NCBI GenBank assembly: GCA_013178415.1
Contig: JABLXA010000004.1
Coordinates: 124,001 to 188,000 of the forward strand
Length of the DNA stretch: 64,000 nucleotides
DNA from: Bacillota bacterium
Lineage (GTDB): Bacteria; Bacillota; SHA-98; Ch115
Direction of reading: 5' to 3'
Part shown: in pieces, positions 53,115 to 63,737 of the stretch
How positions within the stretch are numbered: position 1 is the stretch's first letter
How the letters are laid out: every line of letters begins with the position of its first letter
Translations under genes and position numbers: made by a program
The notes under the pieces: generated by a model
What the model saw: only the letters and a program-made list of their open reading frames with translations
What the model was told of the DNA's origin: nothing
Databases searched by the model: none

Positions 53115-53966
53115 TCAATTTGGGTCTGTGTAAAATTGGATCCCCAGCACTCCCGGACCTGTATGGGTGCAAATCACGGGCCCGAGTTCATAGAGATCAT
53201 AATGGAGATCCGGGAGACGGCCCTTGAGTGTCTCTACCAGGGCCTGCGCCTTCTCATAGGCGTCTCCAAAAACGATGGCAACAGGGCTGACTTTACGGCC
53301 TGCAATTTCACTAGCTATCTTTTCAATGATATGATCCAGTGCCCTGCGTTCGGTACGAACTTTCTCGAGCACGTCAATCCTTCCATCCCTGAATGTCAGG
53401 ATGGGTTTGATCTGGAGTGCAGATCCGATCAGGGCCTGAGCTCCACCGATTCTGCCTCCCTTGTACAGATACATCAAATCGGAGACGAGGAAGTAAGTCC
53501 TGGAGGTGGCGATGATGTGTTCTAGCCTCGAAAGGGCCTCCTCCTTGCTGGCTTCACGCTCAGCCATGCTCTGCAATTCCATCACCATTTGGCCAAGGCC
53601 AAGGCCCGTTGTTCTAGCATCTACCACCGTGATATCAAGGTCTGGCAGCATGGACTTTGCCTGGATGGCTGAGTTGACAGTGCCACTTATCCCACCAGAA
53701 ATATGAACCGAGATGATCGGAAGTCCCTGCTTGCCCATCTCCTGATAGATTTCCCTGAACTCTCCGGATGAAGGCTGCGAAGTTGTCGGCAATATCGGTG
53801 ACTCTCTTAGATATTTGAAGAATTCCTTGTTGTCTGTATCCACTATTTCCTTGGCTATCTTGCCGCCCATATTAACAAGCAGGGGAACCATGCCTATTCC
53901 GTGATCAGAAAGCCATTTGGGGTCTAGATAGCAGGTACTATCGGTAACAATCTTGAATCTCGCCAT
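53115..53966 (-). CDS. DegV family fatty-acid-binding protein
   Basis: 283 residues. The DegV fold is clear: KIVTDSTCYLDP, PLLVNMGGK, PTTSQPSSGEF, SVHISGGISGTVNSA, VDARTTGLGLGQMV, YLYKGGRIGGAQAL and THTGPGVLGI. These proteins present fatty acids to FakA for phosphorylation. No fakA is adjacent. ATG 53966 is preferred to the GTG three codons earlier on spacing from AAGGA. Confidence 0.95.
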   Translation of the reverse strand: MARFKIVTDSTCYLDPKWLSDHGIGMVPLLVNMGGKIAKEIVDTDNKEFFKYLRESPILPTTSQPSSGEFREIYQEMGKQGLPIISVHISGGISGTVNSAIQAKSMLPDLDITVVDARTTGLGLGQMVMELQSMAEREASKEEALSRLEHIIATSRTYFLVSDLMYLYKGGRIGGAQALIGSALQIKPILTFRDGRIDVLEKVRTERRALDHIIEKIASEIAGRKVSPVAIVFGDAYEKAQALVETLKGRLPDLHYDLYELGPVICTHTGPGVLGIQFYTDPN

Positions 53967-54239
53967 TATGAGCACATTCCTTCCTGCCCTCGAATATACC
54001 GCGGGCGTAATCTCGATGCTGCTGTTATCTGAGTCAATTCTCTCTCACCTGCAAGATTCCTTCATTTAGATCCTCACCAATTTCCAAGGGATCTATGAGA
54101 ACCGGAATATCCCATCGAGCCTTTAAGCATATGCAGGCGATAATAGCAGACAAATGCATTTCATGGTCGAATCCGCCTAAATTTGGTCTTAAATGGGGGA
54201 TGCATAACTATTGCTTGATAGTATTATAATAGAGTTGAA

Positions 54240-54256
54240 GGTCAGGGAAGGTCAAA
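54240..54256 (+). promoter_or_regulatory. CtsR operator
   Basis: GGTCAGG-GAA-GGTCAAA fits the CtsR heptad direct repeat (GGTCAAA-N3-GGTCAAA) with two changes in the first half. It lies just downstream of TATAAT (54225-54230) and 10 bp before ctsR, so CtsR should repress its own operon and release on heat or protein stress. Confidence 0.85.
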
Positions 54257-54266
54257 CTTTCAGGAC

Positions 54267-54737
54267 GTGATAGGTTTGGGAAGTCTCGCAGATTATATCG
54301 AAGGCTATCTTAAGCAGCTCTTTGAGGAAACTGCCGGTAATGTCATAGAAATACAAAGATCTGAATTGGCCAGGAAATTCGGATGTGCGCCGTCGCAGAT
54401 CAACTATGTCCTCAGCACGCGTTTTACCATCCAGGACGGATACATAGTAGAAAGCCGTCGCGGTGGAGGCGGTTACATCCGCGTGTTCAAAGTCAGGCAG
54501 GATATCATGGCTGATTCGGTGGCGTGGGTCCAGGAGAGGCTGGGAGATGAGATCACGCCGGAGGCTGCCGATCGGATTCTCGAACAATTGCAGAGCCTCG
54601 GATTGCTAAACGAAATGGAAAAGCTCTGCATTAAATCGGTTCTTGCACACGAGACCAATGGCATCCCCAGGGAACTCTCTGACGTGTTCCGGGCCAAGCT
54701 TCTCAAGGGCCTTCTAATTGTTGTCCTGACGCGATGA
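54267..54737 (+). CDS. ctsR: transcriptional repressor CtsR
   Basis: 156 residues from GTG 54267 (TTG 54276 also possible). The winged helix-turn-helix (ELARKFGCAPSQINYVLSTR), the glycine-rich wing (VESRRGGGGYIRV) with the arginine that senses heat and is phosphorylated by McsB, and the C-terminal four-helix domain are present. First gene of the clp stress operon. Confidence 0.96.
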   Translation: MIGLGSLADYIEGYLKQLFEETAGNVIEIQRSELARKFGCAPSQINYVLSTRFTIQDGYIVESRRGGGGYIRVFKVRQDIMADSVAWVQERLGDEITPEAADRILEQLQSLGLLNEMEKLCIKSVLAHETNGIPRELSDVFRAKLLKGLLIVVLTR

Positions 54738-54770
54738 TCGTCTAAAGGATGAGATTTGGGGGTGAATGCG

Positions 54771-55313
54771 ATGTTGTGTGACCGCTGCAAACAACGTCCC
54801 GCCAATGTACATGTGACCAAGGTGATCGACGGTCGGAAGACCGAAATGCACCTATGTGAGGGCTGTGCCCGGGAGACAGGGCAATTCCAATTCTTCACGA
54901 TGCCTGAATTTTCATTTCATAATGTGCTGGCAGGACTCTTTGATCCCGAGAGCACATCGGGGTCGATGCCGCCGGTTTCGTCGGCACCGGTGGCGCGGAA
55001 GTGCCCTACTTGCGGCACAGACTTTGGAGATTTTAAGAGAACCGGTTTCCTCGGCTGCAGCGACTGTTACCAGCAGTTCCAGAACCGTCTCGAGCCCATT
55101 TTGAGGAGGGTTCATGGAAGCACTCGTCACGTGGGCAAGGTGCCTGCCAGGACAGGTGGGGCAGTGAGAATCAAGAAAGAGATAGAGAGCCTGCGAAAAC
55201 AATTGGAAGCTGCCATAGCACGGGAGGAGTATGAGAAGGCGGCTGAGATCCGAGATAAGATCAGGGAGCTTGATAGAAAGATCGATGGGCGGTCACGGGA
55301 GGCGGGGATATGA
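54771..55313 (+). CDS. mcsA: McsA, activator of the arginine kinase McsB
   Basis: 180 residues; GGGGGTG precedes ATG 54771. Four CxxC pairs (CDRC, CEGC, CPTC, CSDC) form two zinc-binding sites, and a C-terminal UVR domain (QLEAAIAREEYEKAAEIRDK) contacts ClpC. It activates McsB and links to ClpC. The last four bases overlap mcsB (ATGA). Confidence 0.95.
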   Translation: MLCDRCKQRPANVHVTKVIDGRKTEMHLCEGCARETGQFQFFTMPEFSFHNVLAGLFDPESTSGSMPPVSSAPVARKCPTCGTDFGDFKRTGFLGCSDCYQQFQNRLEPILRRVHGSTRHVGKVPARTGGAVRIKKEIESLRKQLEAAIAREEYEKAAEIRDKIRELDRKIDGRSREAGI

Positions 55314-56377
55314 CCTCGAGAGATTTCATAGAAAAGATACTCAGCGGCTGGATAAAGGGAACCGGCCCGCAATCAGATGTGGTCTTGAGTTCCCGTGTGC
55401 GGATCGCTCGCAACCTGGTGGGTATCCCTTTCCCGCACGTGGCGTCAGAGTCCGACCTTGGAAGAGTCCTGGATCAGGTTCGAAGAGCGGTAAAAGAGTC
55501 CGGGAAACTAAAAGAATTTGGGATATTGATCTTGTCGGAGATTCCGAATCTCGACCGCCAGGTGTTGGTAGAAAAGCATCTTGTGAGCCCCCAACATATT
55601 TTAGAAGGGCGCAATAGGGCTGTCATTTTGAGCCCGGATGAGACAGTAAGCATCATGGTCAATGAAGAGGACCATCTGAGGATTCAAACACTTTATAGCG
55701 GCTTTGAGTTAGATAAGTCCTGGCAAAATGCCAGTGAGATCGATGATATCCTTGAATCCAGGCTGGAGTATGCCTTTGATGAGAAAATTGGATATCTCAC
55801 CGCATGCCCGACCAATGTTGGCACAGGAATGCGATCGTCTGTGATGGTTCATCTGCCCGCCCTGGCGGCGACAGGCCAGGTAGGGAGGGTACTGTCGACC
55901 ATATCCCATGTGGGTATAGCGGTTAGAGGGCTCTATGGGGAAGGAACCGAATCCTCAGGCAATATATATCAGCTCTCTAATCAGGTCACTCTCGGCCGGT
56001 CTGAGGAAGACATAATTGAAAACCTCAGGGGCATAACGAGACAAGTTATTGAACAGGAACGCACGGCCAGGAATTTTCTCTTGAGAGAACGCCAGAAAAC
56101 TCTTGAGGATAGGGTATGGCGCGCATACGGTATCCTGGAGAATGCCAGGCTCCTGACATCAGATGAGGTCTTGAAACTCATCTCGGATGTACGGCTTGGC
56201 GTGGATACAGGCATAATAACGGTGATTCCACCTCGAATGCTAAATGAGCTTATGGTCCTTACCAGGCCTGCTTATCTGCAGAAACTAGTTGGTGCAGAAT
56301 TAGGGCCTGAAGAACGTGATATTCAGAGGGCGGCCTTGGTAAGGGATCGAGTTAAATCTGCCAGGGAAGGAAAGTGA
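55310..56377 (+). CDS. mcsB: protein arginine kinase McsB
   Basis: 355 residues. The phosphagen-kinase fold is evident: [60 protein letters not shown] and the [20 protein letters not shown] loop. It phosphorylates arginines on CtsR and on misfolded proteins, marking them for ClpCP. Overlaps mcsA by 4 bp and abuts clpC. Confidence 0.97.
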   Translation: MTSRDFIEKILSGWIKGTGPQSDVVLSSRVRIARNLVGIPFPHVASESDLGRVLDQVRRAVKESGKLKEFGILILSEIPNLDRQVLVEKHLVSPQHILEGRNRAVILSPDETVSIMVNEEDHLRIQTLYSGFELDKSWQNASEIDDILESRLEYAFDEKIGYLTACPTNVGTGMRSSVMVHLPALAATGQVGRVLSTISHVGIAVRGLYGEGTESSGNIYQLSNQVTLGRSEEDIIENLRGITRQVIEQERTARNFLLRERQKTLEDRVWRAYGILENARLLTSDEVLKLISDVRLGVDTGIITVIPPRMLNELMVLTRPAYLQKLVGAELGPEERDIQRAALVRDRVKSAREGK

Positions 56378-56382
56378 TTATA

Positions 56383-58827
56383 ATGTTTGGTGGGCTGACT
56401 GAAAGGGCACAAAGAGTGTTACAGCTTTCCCAGGAAGAGGCTCGAAGGCTTGGCCACGATGTGGTCGGAACCGAGCATATATTGTTGGGGCTTGTGGGAG
56501 AAGGTCAAGGTGTGGCGGCGCGTGCGCTTCAGAATCTAGGCATTAGTCTAGAAAAAGTCAGGAGTGAGGTTGAAAAGCTGGTCGGCAGAGGCGACCCGGA
56601 GAAGGTGACCGTGCTTTCGTTGACTCCAAGAGCAAAAAGGGTTTTGGAGTTGGCGATGGACGAGGCCCGGCGGCTCGGACATGGTTACATTGGAACAGAG
56701 CACATACTCTTGGGGTTGATCCGTGAGGGTGAAGGCGTCGCCGCTCAGGTATTGCTCAACCTCGGGGCTGACCTTGAAAAGGTCCGGAAAGAGGTGACCT
56801 CCCTACTTGGGACTACGCCAGGTCAGCCTGGCCCGGCCAAATCCGCGGGGAAGACACCCACTTTGGATCAATTCGGAAGAGATCTCACGGCGATGGCGCG
56901 CGACGGCAAGCTTGACCCGGTGATCGGGCGCGAAAAAGAGATAGAACGGGTGATCCAGGTATTGAGCCGCCGGACCAAGAACAATCCGGTATTGATAGGT
57001 GATCCCGGAGTCGGAAAGACCGCTATTGCAGAGGGCCTGGCGCAAAAGATCGTCAAGGGAGATGTTCCTGAGGTACTTGCCAATAAAAGGGTTGTCACCC
57101 TCGACATGGGGGGAATCGTGGCGGGTACGAAATTCCGCGGAGAATTTGAAGAACGCCTAAAGAGGATCATCGATGAGATCCGGGCTTCGAATGACATCAT
57201 CCTGTTCATCGATGAGATGCATACCATAGTTGGAGCGGGCGCGGCAGAGGGCGCAATAGATGCCTCGAACATTCTGAAGCCGGCCCTGGCGAGAGGGGAG
57301 CTTCAGTGCATTGGAGCGACCACTCTAGATGAATACCGTAAACATGTGGAAAAGGATGCAGCTCTGGAACGAAGGTTCCAGCCGATCCAGGTTGGGGAGC
57401 CTACGGTGGAGGAAACCATCGCTATACTAAAGGGACTGAGGGATAGATATGAGGCTCACCATAGGGTGAAGATCACTGATGAGGCTATTGATGCCGCTGC
57501 AAAGCTCTCTGATAGGTACATCACAGATCGATACCTTCCTGATAAGGCTATCGATCTCATAGACGAGGCTTCTTCACGCGTGCGGCTCCAGGCTCAGACT
57601 GCGCCTCCGGACCTCAAACAGCTCGAGGATGAGGTAAACAAGATAAGGGCTGAGAAGGAGTCCGCCATCCAGAACGAGGAATTCGAGAAGGCTGCCAAGT
57701 TGCGTGATAAGGAGCAGAAGCTTCGTGACGAGATCGAGGACCGGAAGGCTGCCTGGCAGAAGATGCGTGGTCGTACTGAATCTAATGTGACTGCTGACGA
57801 CATTGCCCAGGTAGTATCGGCCTGGACGGGAATCCCCGTGCTGAAGCTTGCCAGGGAGGAGTCTGAACGCTTGCTGCATCTTGAAGAAGTGCTCCACAGC
57901 AGAGTCATAGGCCAGGATGAGGCGGTCAAGGCAGTATCTATGGCCGTGCGGCGGGCAAGGGCAGGGCTCAAAGATCCGAAGCGTCCGATAGGATCATTCA
58001 TCTTCCTCGGACCGACTGGGGTTGGCAAGACGGAGCTTGCCAGGGCTCTTGCCGAAGCTCTCTTCGGCGACGAAGATGCAATGATCACGCTTGATATGTC
58101 AGAGTATATGGAAAGGCATACCGTGTCTCGTCTCATAGGCGCTCCTCCTGGATACGTGGGGTATGAGGAAGCAGGTCAGCTTACGGAACGAGTGCGAAGA
58201 CGTCCTTACTCAGTGGTCTTGTTCGATGAGATAGAAAAGGCTCATCCTGAAGTCTTCAATGTCCTTCTTCAAGTTTTGGACGATGGGCGTTTGACTGATG
58301 GCAAGGGACGCACTGTAGATTTCAAGAACACGGTCATCATAATGACAAGTAATGTAGGCGCAAACTTGATACAGAGAGACACGACCCTAGGCTTTAGGCT
58401 CGAAAAAGATGAAGACGCAGAGGGGATTTCATATGAGCGGATGAAGGAGAAGGTCCTGGGTGAACTGAAGAGGACGTTCAGGCCGGAATTCCTCAATCGA
58501 GTCGACGAAGTGATCGTCTTCCATGCTCTTACCCAGGGCGATATTAGAAAGATCGTGGATCTCCAGGTCAACGAGCTGGCAAAGCGCTTGAAGGAACATG
58601 AAATCTCCATCGAGGTCACCGATTCGGCGAAGGATTTGATCGCTAAAGAGGGATTTAGCGTGGAATTTGGCGCAAGGCCCTTGAAACGGGCTATTCAGCG
58701 GCTTATCGAGGATCGCCTGTCAGAGGAGATGTTGGAGGGCAAGGTAAAAGATGGAGATTCTATCCGTATAGACGCTAAAGACGGCAAGATCGTAGTTGAA
58801 CCAAAAGTCGCGGCAGAATCACAGTGA
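56383..58827 (+). CDS. clpC: ATP-dependent Clp protease ATP-binding subunit ClpC
   Basis: 814 residues. Two Clp-N repeats ([20 protein letters not shown] and [20 protein letters not shown], residues 1-140) that bind phosphoarginine, AAA1 with GDPGVGKTA (about 207), a middle domain with a UVR motif ([17 protein letters not shown], about 430), and AAA2 with GPTGVGKTE (about 544). ATG 56383 lies 5 bp after the mcsB stop. With ClpP (not in the window) it unfolds and degrades tagged proteins. Confidence 0.97.
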   Translation: MFGGLTERAQRVLQLSQEEARRLGHDVVGTEHILLGLVGEGQGVAARALQNLGISLEKVRSEVEKLVGRGDPEKVTVLSLTPRAKRVLELAMDEARRLGHGYIGTEHILLGLIREGEGVAAQVLLNLGADLEKVRKEVTSLLGTTPGQPGPAKSAGKTPTLDQFGRDLTAMARDGKLDPVIGREKEIERVIQVLSRRTKNNPVLIGDPGVGKTAIAEGLAQKIVKGDVPEVLANKRVVTLDMGGIVAGTKFRGEFEERLKRIIDEIRASNDIILFIDEMHTIVGAGAAEGAIDASNILKPALARGELQCIGATTLDEYRKHVEKDAALERRFQPIQVGEPTVEETIAILKGLRDRYEAHHRVKITDEAIDAAAKLSDRYITDRYLPDKAIDLIDEASSRVRLQAQTAPPDLKQLEDEVNKIRAEKESAIQNEEFEKAAKLRDKEQKLRDEIEDRKAAWQKMRGRTESNVTADDIAQVVSAWTGIPVLKLAREESERLLHLEEVLHSRVIGQDEAVKAVSMAVRRARAGLKDPKRPIGSFIFLGPTGVGKTELARALAEALFGDEDAMITLDMSEYMERHTVSRLIGAPPGYVGYEEAGQLTERVRRRPYSVVLFDEIEKAHPEVFNVLLQVLDDGRLTDGKGRTVDFKNTVIIMTSNVGANLIQRDTTLGFRLEKDEDAEGISYERMKEKVLGELKRTFRPEFLNRVDEVIVFHALTQGDIRKIVDLQVNELAKRLKEHEISIEVTDSAKDLIAKEGFSVEFGARPLKRAIQRLIEDRLSEEMLEGKVKDGDSIRIDAKDGKIVVEPKVAAESQ

Positions 58828-58863
58828 CCGTGTACGATATGCGCAGGTAGGATGAGGACGGGC

Positions 58864-59952
58864 CTACATGAGGCCGGATTTCTGCAAAAACAGGACGGTC
58901 TCAAAGTAGGCCCCTCTTATTGCTTCTTGTTTGACGATGCCCCCTTCATAGGTTTGAGGAGACAAAGACCTCTCATCGCCGAGGAGATAGTAATCCTTCC
59001 TGCCTAGCTCGATGGGGGGCATAGTAAGCCCCTTGCGTTCTCTCACGTATGGTTCGGAGATTCGCCTTCCATTTACGATAACTTCGCCATCTACGACCTC
59101 TACAATCTCCCCCGGCAAGCCTACGATTCTTGCAAGACCCAATTCCCCGTTCTTTCCCTTCTCGAACACGACGATATCTCCGCGATGCGGAGGCCGATGG
59201 AGAATTCTCATCTCTATACTTACATCCAGCTTCCAGGTTCCCTCGCCATGGCTGCACAATTTGAAGATCCTCGCAAGATTTTCCTGGCGAGTCCCCATCT
59301 TTCTTGCCAATTCTCCGCTCATGCCGGAAAATATCGATGGGTCGTTGAACTCTGTTCTTTCTAAGAGGAGGGAATGAATAGAGCTACTTAAAACTCCGGA
59401 TGCTATTAAGACTATTGTCCCTATGAGCGCAAGGCGCCAGATGCTGACCTTGTGGACTACCCTTAAAGCAAGCGCTTTGAGGAATACGTCCCAGAAGGCG
59501 AGGCATATGATGGCCGCCAGCGTTGACACCAGCATGGTCATCATTGGAGTTCCATCTGCCGGGTATGGACTTCTGCCCGGCCTATATATAAGCAAGTGAA
59601 ATAATAAAAGGATGAAGGCCCCGCCCAATATTCCCGGCAAGTAAGTATATCCAAAGACCTTGAGTGTATCGGTTGCCGTGCCTTTCCCGCCCAATAGAAG
59701 ACATACTAGGTTTATAAGGAGCGAAATCAAGATGAAATAGGCTACTGCAGCGAGGATGGCCAAAATCAAGTATATGAATGGGTTCCTTATCCGTGGCCAG
59801 AGAAGTTCAGGCCACAGGATCACTTCCGGGTAGAGGGCGATGGAACCTATAACAAGGGACCAAAGGATCTGCCCACGCGATAGGGCATCTTCAAAGAAGA
59901 TCCTCGGCCTGATCAAGAATGATCTTGCAGTGAGTATGAAAGACGACCACAC
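58864..59952 (-). CDS. Yip1-like membrane protein fused to a degenerate signal-peptidase-I domain
   Basis: 362 residues from GTG 59952 (AAGGAAGGG upstream). Residues about 1-200 have five hydrophobic helices of the Yip1 type (RPRIFFEDALSRGQILWSLV, ILAAVAYFILISLLINLVCL). The C-terminal part follows the S26 fold: HRGDIVVFEK, ARIVGLPGEIVEVVDGEVIV, NGRRISEPYV and YYLLGDERSLSPQTYEGG. The catalytic serine motif SMxPT is not seen, and the lysine of KRxxGLPGD reads LARIVGLPGE, so both catalytic residues appear lost. It lies behind the anti-sigma gene in the same operon. Confidence 0.8.
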   Translation of the reverse strand: MWSSFILTARSFLIRPRIFFEDALSRGQILWSLVIGSIALYPEVILWPELLWPRIRNPFIYLILAILAAVAYFILISLLINLVCLLLGGKGTATDTLKVFGYTYLPGILGGAFILLLFHLLIYRPGRSPYPADGTPMMTMLVSTLAAIICLAFWDVFLKALALRVVHKVSIWRLALIGTIVLIASGVLSSSIHSLLLERTEFNDPSIFSGMSGELARKMGTRQENLARIFKLCSHGEGTWKLDVSIEMRILHRPPHRGDIVVFEKGKNGELGLARIVGLPGEIVEVVDGEVIVNGRRISEPYVRERKGLTMPPIELGRKDYYLLGDERSLSPQTYEGGIVKQEAIRGAYFETVLFLQKSGLM

Positions 59953-60036
59953 AAAAGCGCCCTTCCTTCATCGAAGATCAATGACAGATGGCTTCAAGAT
60001 CCATGGCATTCAGCGATTCATCGACCAACTAACCGA

Positions 60037-60531
60037 TCAACCCAAAAGGTAGCCATGCCTCAAGACCCCGGCCAGGACCAAGAGAAGAGGCTTCAAAATC
60101 TCCCTAAGAAATGGTAGGCCGGATAGCTGCGACATAGCGACGCAAAACGCGGCTGCAGCCGGGACCAACACCTGCAGCGGTGATTCGAGCATGACGGAAG
60201 CCACCCTATCAAATTCATTGAACATATCCCTGATGTAATTGATGTGCTTCGGCATGAAGATGCCGTCTCGTGCTTGCTCTCCGACCTTCCGGGCTAATCG
60301 GGCATCAAGCTGCCGCCAAAATTCCTCTTCACTGGGAGTGAGAGATATGTCGAACGCAGTGGAATGTATGAGTTTATCAAGATCTTGATAATACTTGAGT
60401 TCTGAAGCACATTTCGCGCATTCCTTGACATGCCGCCATATATGCTCCGCCAGTCTTCCCTTCACATCTCCCGAGATATAAGCAGGAAGCATCTTTTGAA
60501 TCTTACGGCACGCAAGATAGGGGCTCCTCAT
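60037..60531 (-). CDS. zinc-finger anti-sigma factor
   Basis: 164 residues; GAGGG precedes ATG 60531. The zf-HC2/ASD motif (CRKIQKMLPAYISGD then HIWRHVKECAKC, H-x3-C-x2-C) would bind the sigma factor. One hydrophobic segment near the C-terminus (VLVPAAAAFCVAM... LLLVLAGVL) probably anchors it in the membrane. It lies 45 bp behind the ECF sigma gene, the standard cognate arrangement. Confidence 0.88.
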   Translation of the reverse strand: MRSPYLACRKIQKMLPAYISGDVKGRLAEHIWRHVKECAKCASELKYYQDLDKLIHSTAFDISLTPSEEEFWRQLDARLARKVGEQARDGIFMPKHINYIRDMFNEFDRVASVMLESPLQVLVPAAAAFCVAMSQLSGLPFLREILKPLLLVLAGVLRHGYLLG

Positions 60532-60576
60532 AGATAAATCCCTCACCCTCCTCGTAAAGTGCCAGACCATCAGGCA

Positions 60577-61185
60577 CTATTCCGTTTCCATTAACCAGCC
60601 CAGCATCTCTTTAAGCCGCCTCTTGGCATGATATAATCGTGACATCACCGTTCCCACGGGCACCTCTGCGATCTGGCTGATCTCTCTGTAGGAAAGTCCA
60701 TAGATCTCCTTGAGGATCAGACATTGCTTATGATGGAAAGGCAATTTTCCGATCGCGTCTCTGATGGCCTTTGAGATCTCACGATTTTCCGCTCCTTCCT
60801 CGGGATCTCCCATACGGCTCGCTATACCGGATATGACCTCCCTTTTTGTCGTTGATTCTCCATCCTGGGAATGACCAGGGTCTTCGTCCAATGATATGGT
60901 TTGGATATAATTGCGCCTTCTCATCACATCGGCGCAATAGTTGACTGTGATCCTATAAATCCAGGTGTAAGGCTTGGATTCACCACGGAATTTCGATAAC
61001 TGCCTAAACACCCGGCAAAATACTTCCTGGCATGCATCATCGGCATCATCTTTGTTTTGGAGCATCTGGTACGCCAGAAACCATACCTTTGCGCGATATT
61101 CCTCCACGAGGCTGACGAAAAGCGTGTCATATTGAGCACGTGGATCCGTTTTGTCTGGCTGGTTTCCCGTACCGGACACCCCCAA
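60577..61185 (-). CDS. ECF-type RNA polymerase sigma factor
   Basis: About 202 residues. Region 2 (QEVFCRVFRQLSKFRGESKP, YTWIYRITVNYCADVMRRR) and region 4 (AIGKLPFHHKQCLILKEIYG, LSYREISQIAEVPVGTVMSR) are clear, joined by a linker with acidic residues. The start is uncertain: TTG 61185 or GTG 61179, neither with a clear binding site. Likely released by the downstream anti-sigma factor in response to an envelope signal. Confidence 0.93.
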   Translation of the reverse strand: MGVSGTGNQPDKTDPRAQYDTLFVSLVEEYRAKVWFLAYQMLQNKDDADDACQEVFCRVFRQLSKFRGESKPYTWIYRITVNYCADVMRRRNYIQTISLDEDPGHSQDGESTTKREVISGIASRMGDPEEGAENREISKAIRDAIGKLPFHHKQCLILKEIYGLSYREISQIAEVPVGTVMSRLYHAKRRLKEMLGWLMETE

Positions 61186-61363
61186 TCTTTAAGACGATCG
61201 AAAGGCTCATATATTCATTCCCAAACTCTCATTGATGATGGTATAATACGAGGAAGCCGCCACATAGGAGAACCCGGCCGGAGACGATTGAACATCGATT
61301 TTACTATTATACCATAAGTTGGTAGAAATGCAACAACACCAATAGGCAAAGAGGTGATGGTCC
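61186..61363. other. divergent promoter region between the sigma gene and hom
   Basis: 178 bp, AT-rich. No motif fixed. GAGGTGATGG at 61352-61361 is the binding site of hom. Confidence 0.4.
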
Positions 61364-62671
61364 ATGGACGCAGGGGTCGATATTGCTCTTGCAGGTTGTG
61401 GTGTCGTTGGCAGTGGGGTCATGAAAGTGTTGAGTGAGAATAGAGACATTATAGAGGGGAAGCTCGGGTTTCCAATCCGCGTGAAGCGCATTCTGGTACG
61501 CAACCTTTCAAAAAGCAGGCCGGAGTATGTATCTCCGGATTTGCTAACAGATGATTTCAACACGATCCTTTCTGACGAAGATATTAAGATCGTTCTTGAA
61601 CTGATGGGAGGAGTAACTCCAGCAAAGGATTACATATTCGAACTCCTTAGGCGCGGTAAGCATGTGGTGACGGCTAACAAGGAGGTCCTGGCAAAACATG
61701 GGTCTGGCCTACTCAGGCAGGCCGCAGAACAAGGAGTAAGCCTGCGGTTTGAGGGGAGTGTGGCAGGAGGAATTCCTATCATCAAACCCCTTGCTGAATG
61801 CCTGGCCGGAAATCGCATCTCAGAGATCGTTGGGATAATCAATGGGACCACCAACTATATTCTCACGAAGATGTCTAGTGAAGGGCGTGAGTTTGGAGAT
61901 GTTCTAAAGGAGGCCCAGGAGATGGGATATGCCGAGAGCGATCCCCGCGCCGATATAGATGGGCAGGATGCGGCCTATAAACTGGCCATTCTCAGCAGCA
62001 TCGCCTTCGGAGCGGAAATCGGGCCTGACCGGATTTATACGGAGGGCATTCGTGAGATCACTCCTCTAGATTTGAATTACGCCAGGGAACTAGGTTTCGT
62101 GGTGAAACTCCTGGCCATCGCCAAGGAGGTAAATGGCAATGTAGAAGTGCGGGTTCATCCTTCATTCATCCCCTGCACCCATCCATTGGCTTCCGTTGTC
62201 GGCGTATATAATGCCATTTTCATAAAAGGAAATGCGGTGGGGCAGTTGATGTTCTATGGAAGGGGCGCGGGCAGTCTCCCAACGGCAAGCGCCGTGGTGG
62301 GTGATCTGATGGAGACCGCAGAGGATGTGGTGAAGGGGAGGGCCGCTACTCGGCTGGTCCCCATGTTTAGAAGATGGAATGGGAATTTTCACCTCACATC
62401 GATTGAGGACGTCATGACTAGATACTATATCCACATCCTTGTTGTAGATCGTCCTGGTGTGCTTGCCTCGATTGCCCGGTGCTTTGGTGAGGCCGGGGTA
62501 AGCCTCGAATCCGTGATCCAAAAAGGCCGCGGCAAAGAGCCTGTGGGGCTCGTGTTTGTGACCCACAAGGTGCGAGAGAGAAATGTGAGGCAGGCGTTAA
62601 AGGAAATCAAACAGCTGCCAACGGTTGTAAACCTGGCGAATGTCATCAGGGTAGAGGGCGAGGAGGCATAA
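61364..62671 (+). CDS. hom: homoserine dehydrogenase
   Basis: 435 residues. NAD(P)-binding GCGVVGSGV, the catalytic region [13 protein letters not shown]-like [28 protein letters not shown] and a C-terminal ACT domain ([20 protein letters not shown]) for threonine feedback. It reduces aspartate semialdehyde to homoserine. First gene of hom-thrC-thrB. Confidence 0.97.
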   Translation: MDAGVDIALAGCGVVGSGVMKVLSENRDIIEGKLGFPIRVKRILVRNLSKSRPEYVSPDLLTDDFNTILSDEDIKIVLELMGGVTPAKDYIFELLRRGKHVVTANKEVLAKHGSGLLRQAAEQGVSLRFEGSVAGGIPIIKPLAECLAGNRISEIVGIINGTTNYILTKMSSEGREFGDVLKEAQEMGYAESDPRADIDGQDAAYKLAILSSIAFGAEIGPDRIYTEGIREITPLDLNYARELGFVVKLLAIAKEVNGNVEVRVHPSFIPCTHPLASVVGVYNAIFIKGNAVGQLMFYGRGAGSLPTASAVVGDLMETAEDVVKGRAATRLVPMFRRWNGNFHLTSIEDVMTRYYIHILVVDRPGVLASIARCFGEAGVSLESVIQKGRGKEPVGLVFVTHKVRERNVRQALKEIKQLPTVVNLANVIRVEGEEA

Positions 62672-62673
62672 GA

Positions 62674-63735
62674 ATGCATAAGGCAGGTATCATAGTTCGT
62701 TACATGAAATATCTTCCCGTGACAGATAAGACACCAGTCGTCACTCTAAATGAAGGCAGCACCCCGCTCATTTACGCGCGCTACATCTCGGAAATGACGG
62801 GGCTGGAAGTATATCTGAAATATGAAGGGCTCAATCCCACCGGTTCCTTTAAGGATCGAGGGATGACCATGGCGATAAGCAAGGCATGTGAAGAGGGCGC
62901 TAAGGCGGTCATGTGCGCGTCAACCGGCAACACTTCGGCATCTGCCGCAGCCTATGCTGCGAGGTCGGGCCTCAAATGTATCGTGATCATTCCTGAAGGG
63001 GCCATCGCCCTTGGCAAACTCTCGCAGGCTTTGATGCACGGGGCAATCGTAATAGCTATCAAAGGGAATTTCGATGATGCCCTGAAGATCGTCCGGGCCA
63101 TGACGCAACAATATCCTATCACCTTGGTGAATTCCATAAACCCATACCGTATCGAGGGGCAAAAGACAGCTGCGTTTGAGATATGTGATGCCCTTGAAGG
63201 GGCGCCGGATTACCTTGCAATTCCCGTAGGTAACGCAGGGAATATCACGGCTTACTGGAAGGGATTCAAGGAATATCATTCAGCTGGTCTGGTATCCAGG
63301 CTCCCAAAGATGCTGGGGTTCCAGGCAGCCGGAGCAGCGCCCATAGTAGAAGGGCGACCGATACCTGACCCGAAGACCATCGCAACGGCAATAAAGATAG
63401 GAAACCCGGCTAGCTGGCAACGGGCAGTGGAGGCACGTGACGAATCCGGCGGGGTGATCGATAAGGTGAGTGATGATGAGATCCTCGACGCTTACAGGCT
63501 GCTCGCGGGGAGGGAGGGCGTCTTTTGTGAACCTGCATCGGCCGCCTCAGTGGCAGGGCTTCTCAAACTATGGAAGCAGAGTTACTTCCCAGCGCATGCA
63601 AAGGTTGTTGCGGTTTTGACCGGCCACGGTTTGAAAGATCCTGATCGCGCCATCGCAACGGGGGGGAAGCCCCAAATAGTTGAGAATAGTGTAAAATTGG
63701 TTAAGGAGATCCTGCAGCGAGAGGGGATTATTTGA
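62674..63735 (+). CDS. thrC: threonine synthase
   Basis: 353 residues. The PLP lysine motif [11 protein letters not shown], the phosphate loop [13 protein letters not shown] and [16 protein letters not shown] are those of the short-form threonine synthase. It makes threonine from O-phosphohomoserine. Starts two bases after hom with GGAGGCATAAG as binding site. Confidence 0.97.
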   Translation: MHKAGIIVRYMKYLPVTDKTPVVTLNEGSTPLIYARYISEMTGLEVYLKYEGLNPTGSFKDRGMTMAISKACEEGAKAVMCASTGNTSASAAAYAARSGLKCIVIIPEGAIALGKLSQALMHGAIVIAIKGNFDDALKIVRAMTQQYPITLVNSINPYRIEGQKTAAFEICDALEGAPDYLAIPVGNAGNITAYWKGFKEYHSAGLVSRLPKMLGFQAAGAAPIVEGRPIPDPKTIATAIKIGNPASWQRAVEARDESGGVIDKVSDDEILDAYRLLAGREGVFCEPASAASVAGLLKLWKQSYFPAHAKVVAVLTGHGLKDPDRAIATGGKPQIVENSVKLVKEILQREGII

Positions 63736-63737
63736 CA

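Noticed and set aside
52899-53525. 208-codon frame over the pmbA/degV spacer
   Set aside because: It runs antisense through degV and through the inverted repeats, with no homology that I recognise.
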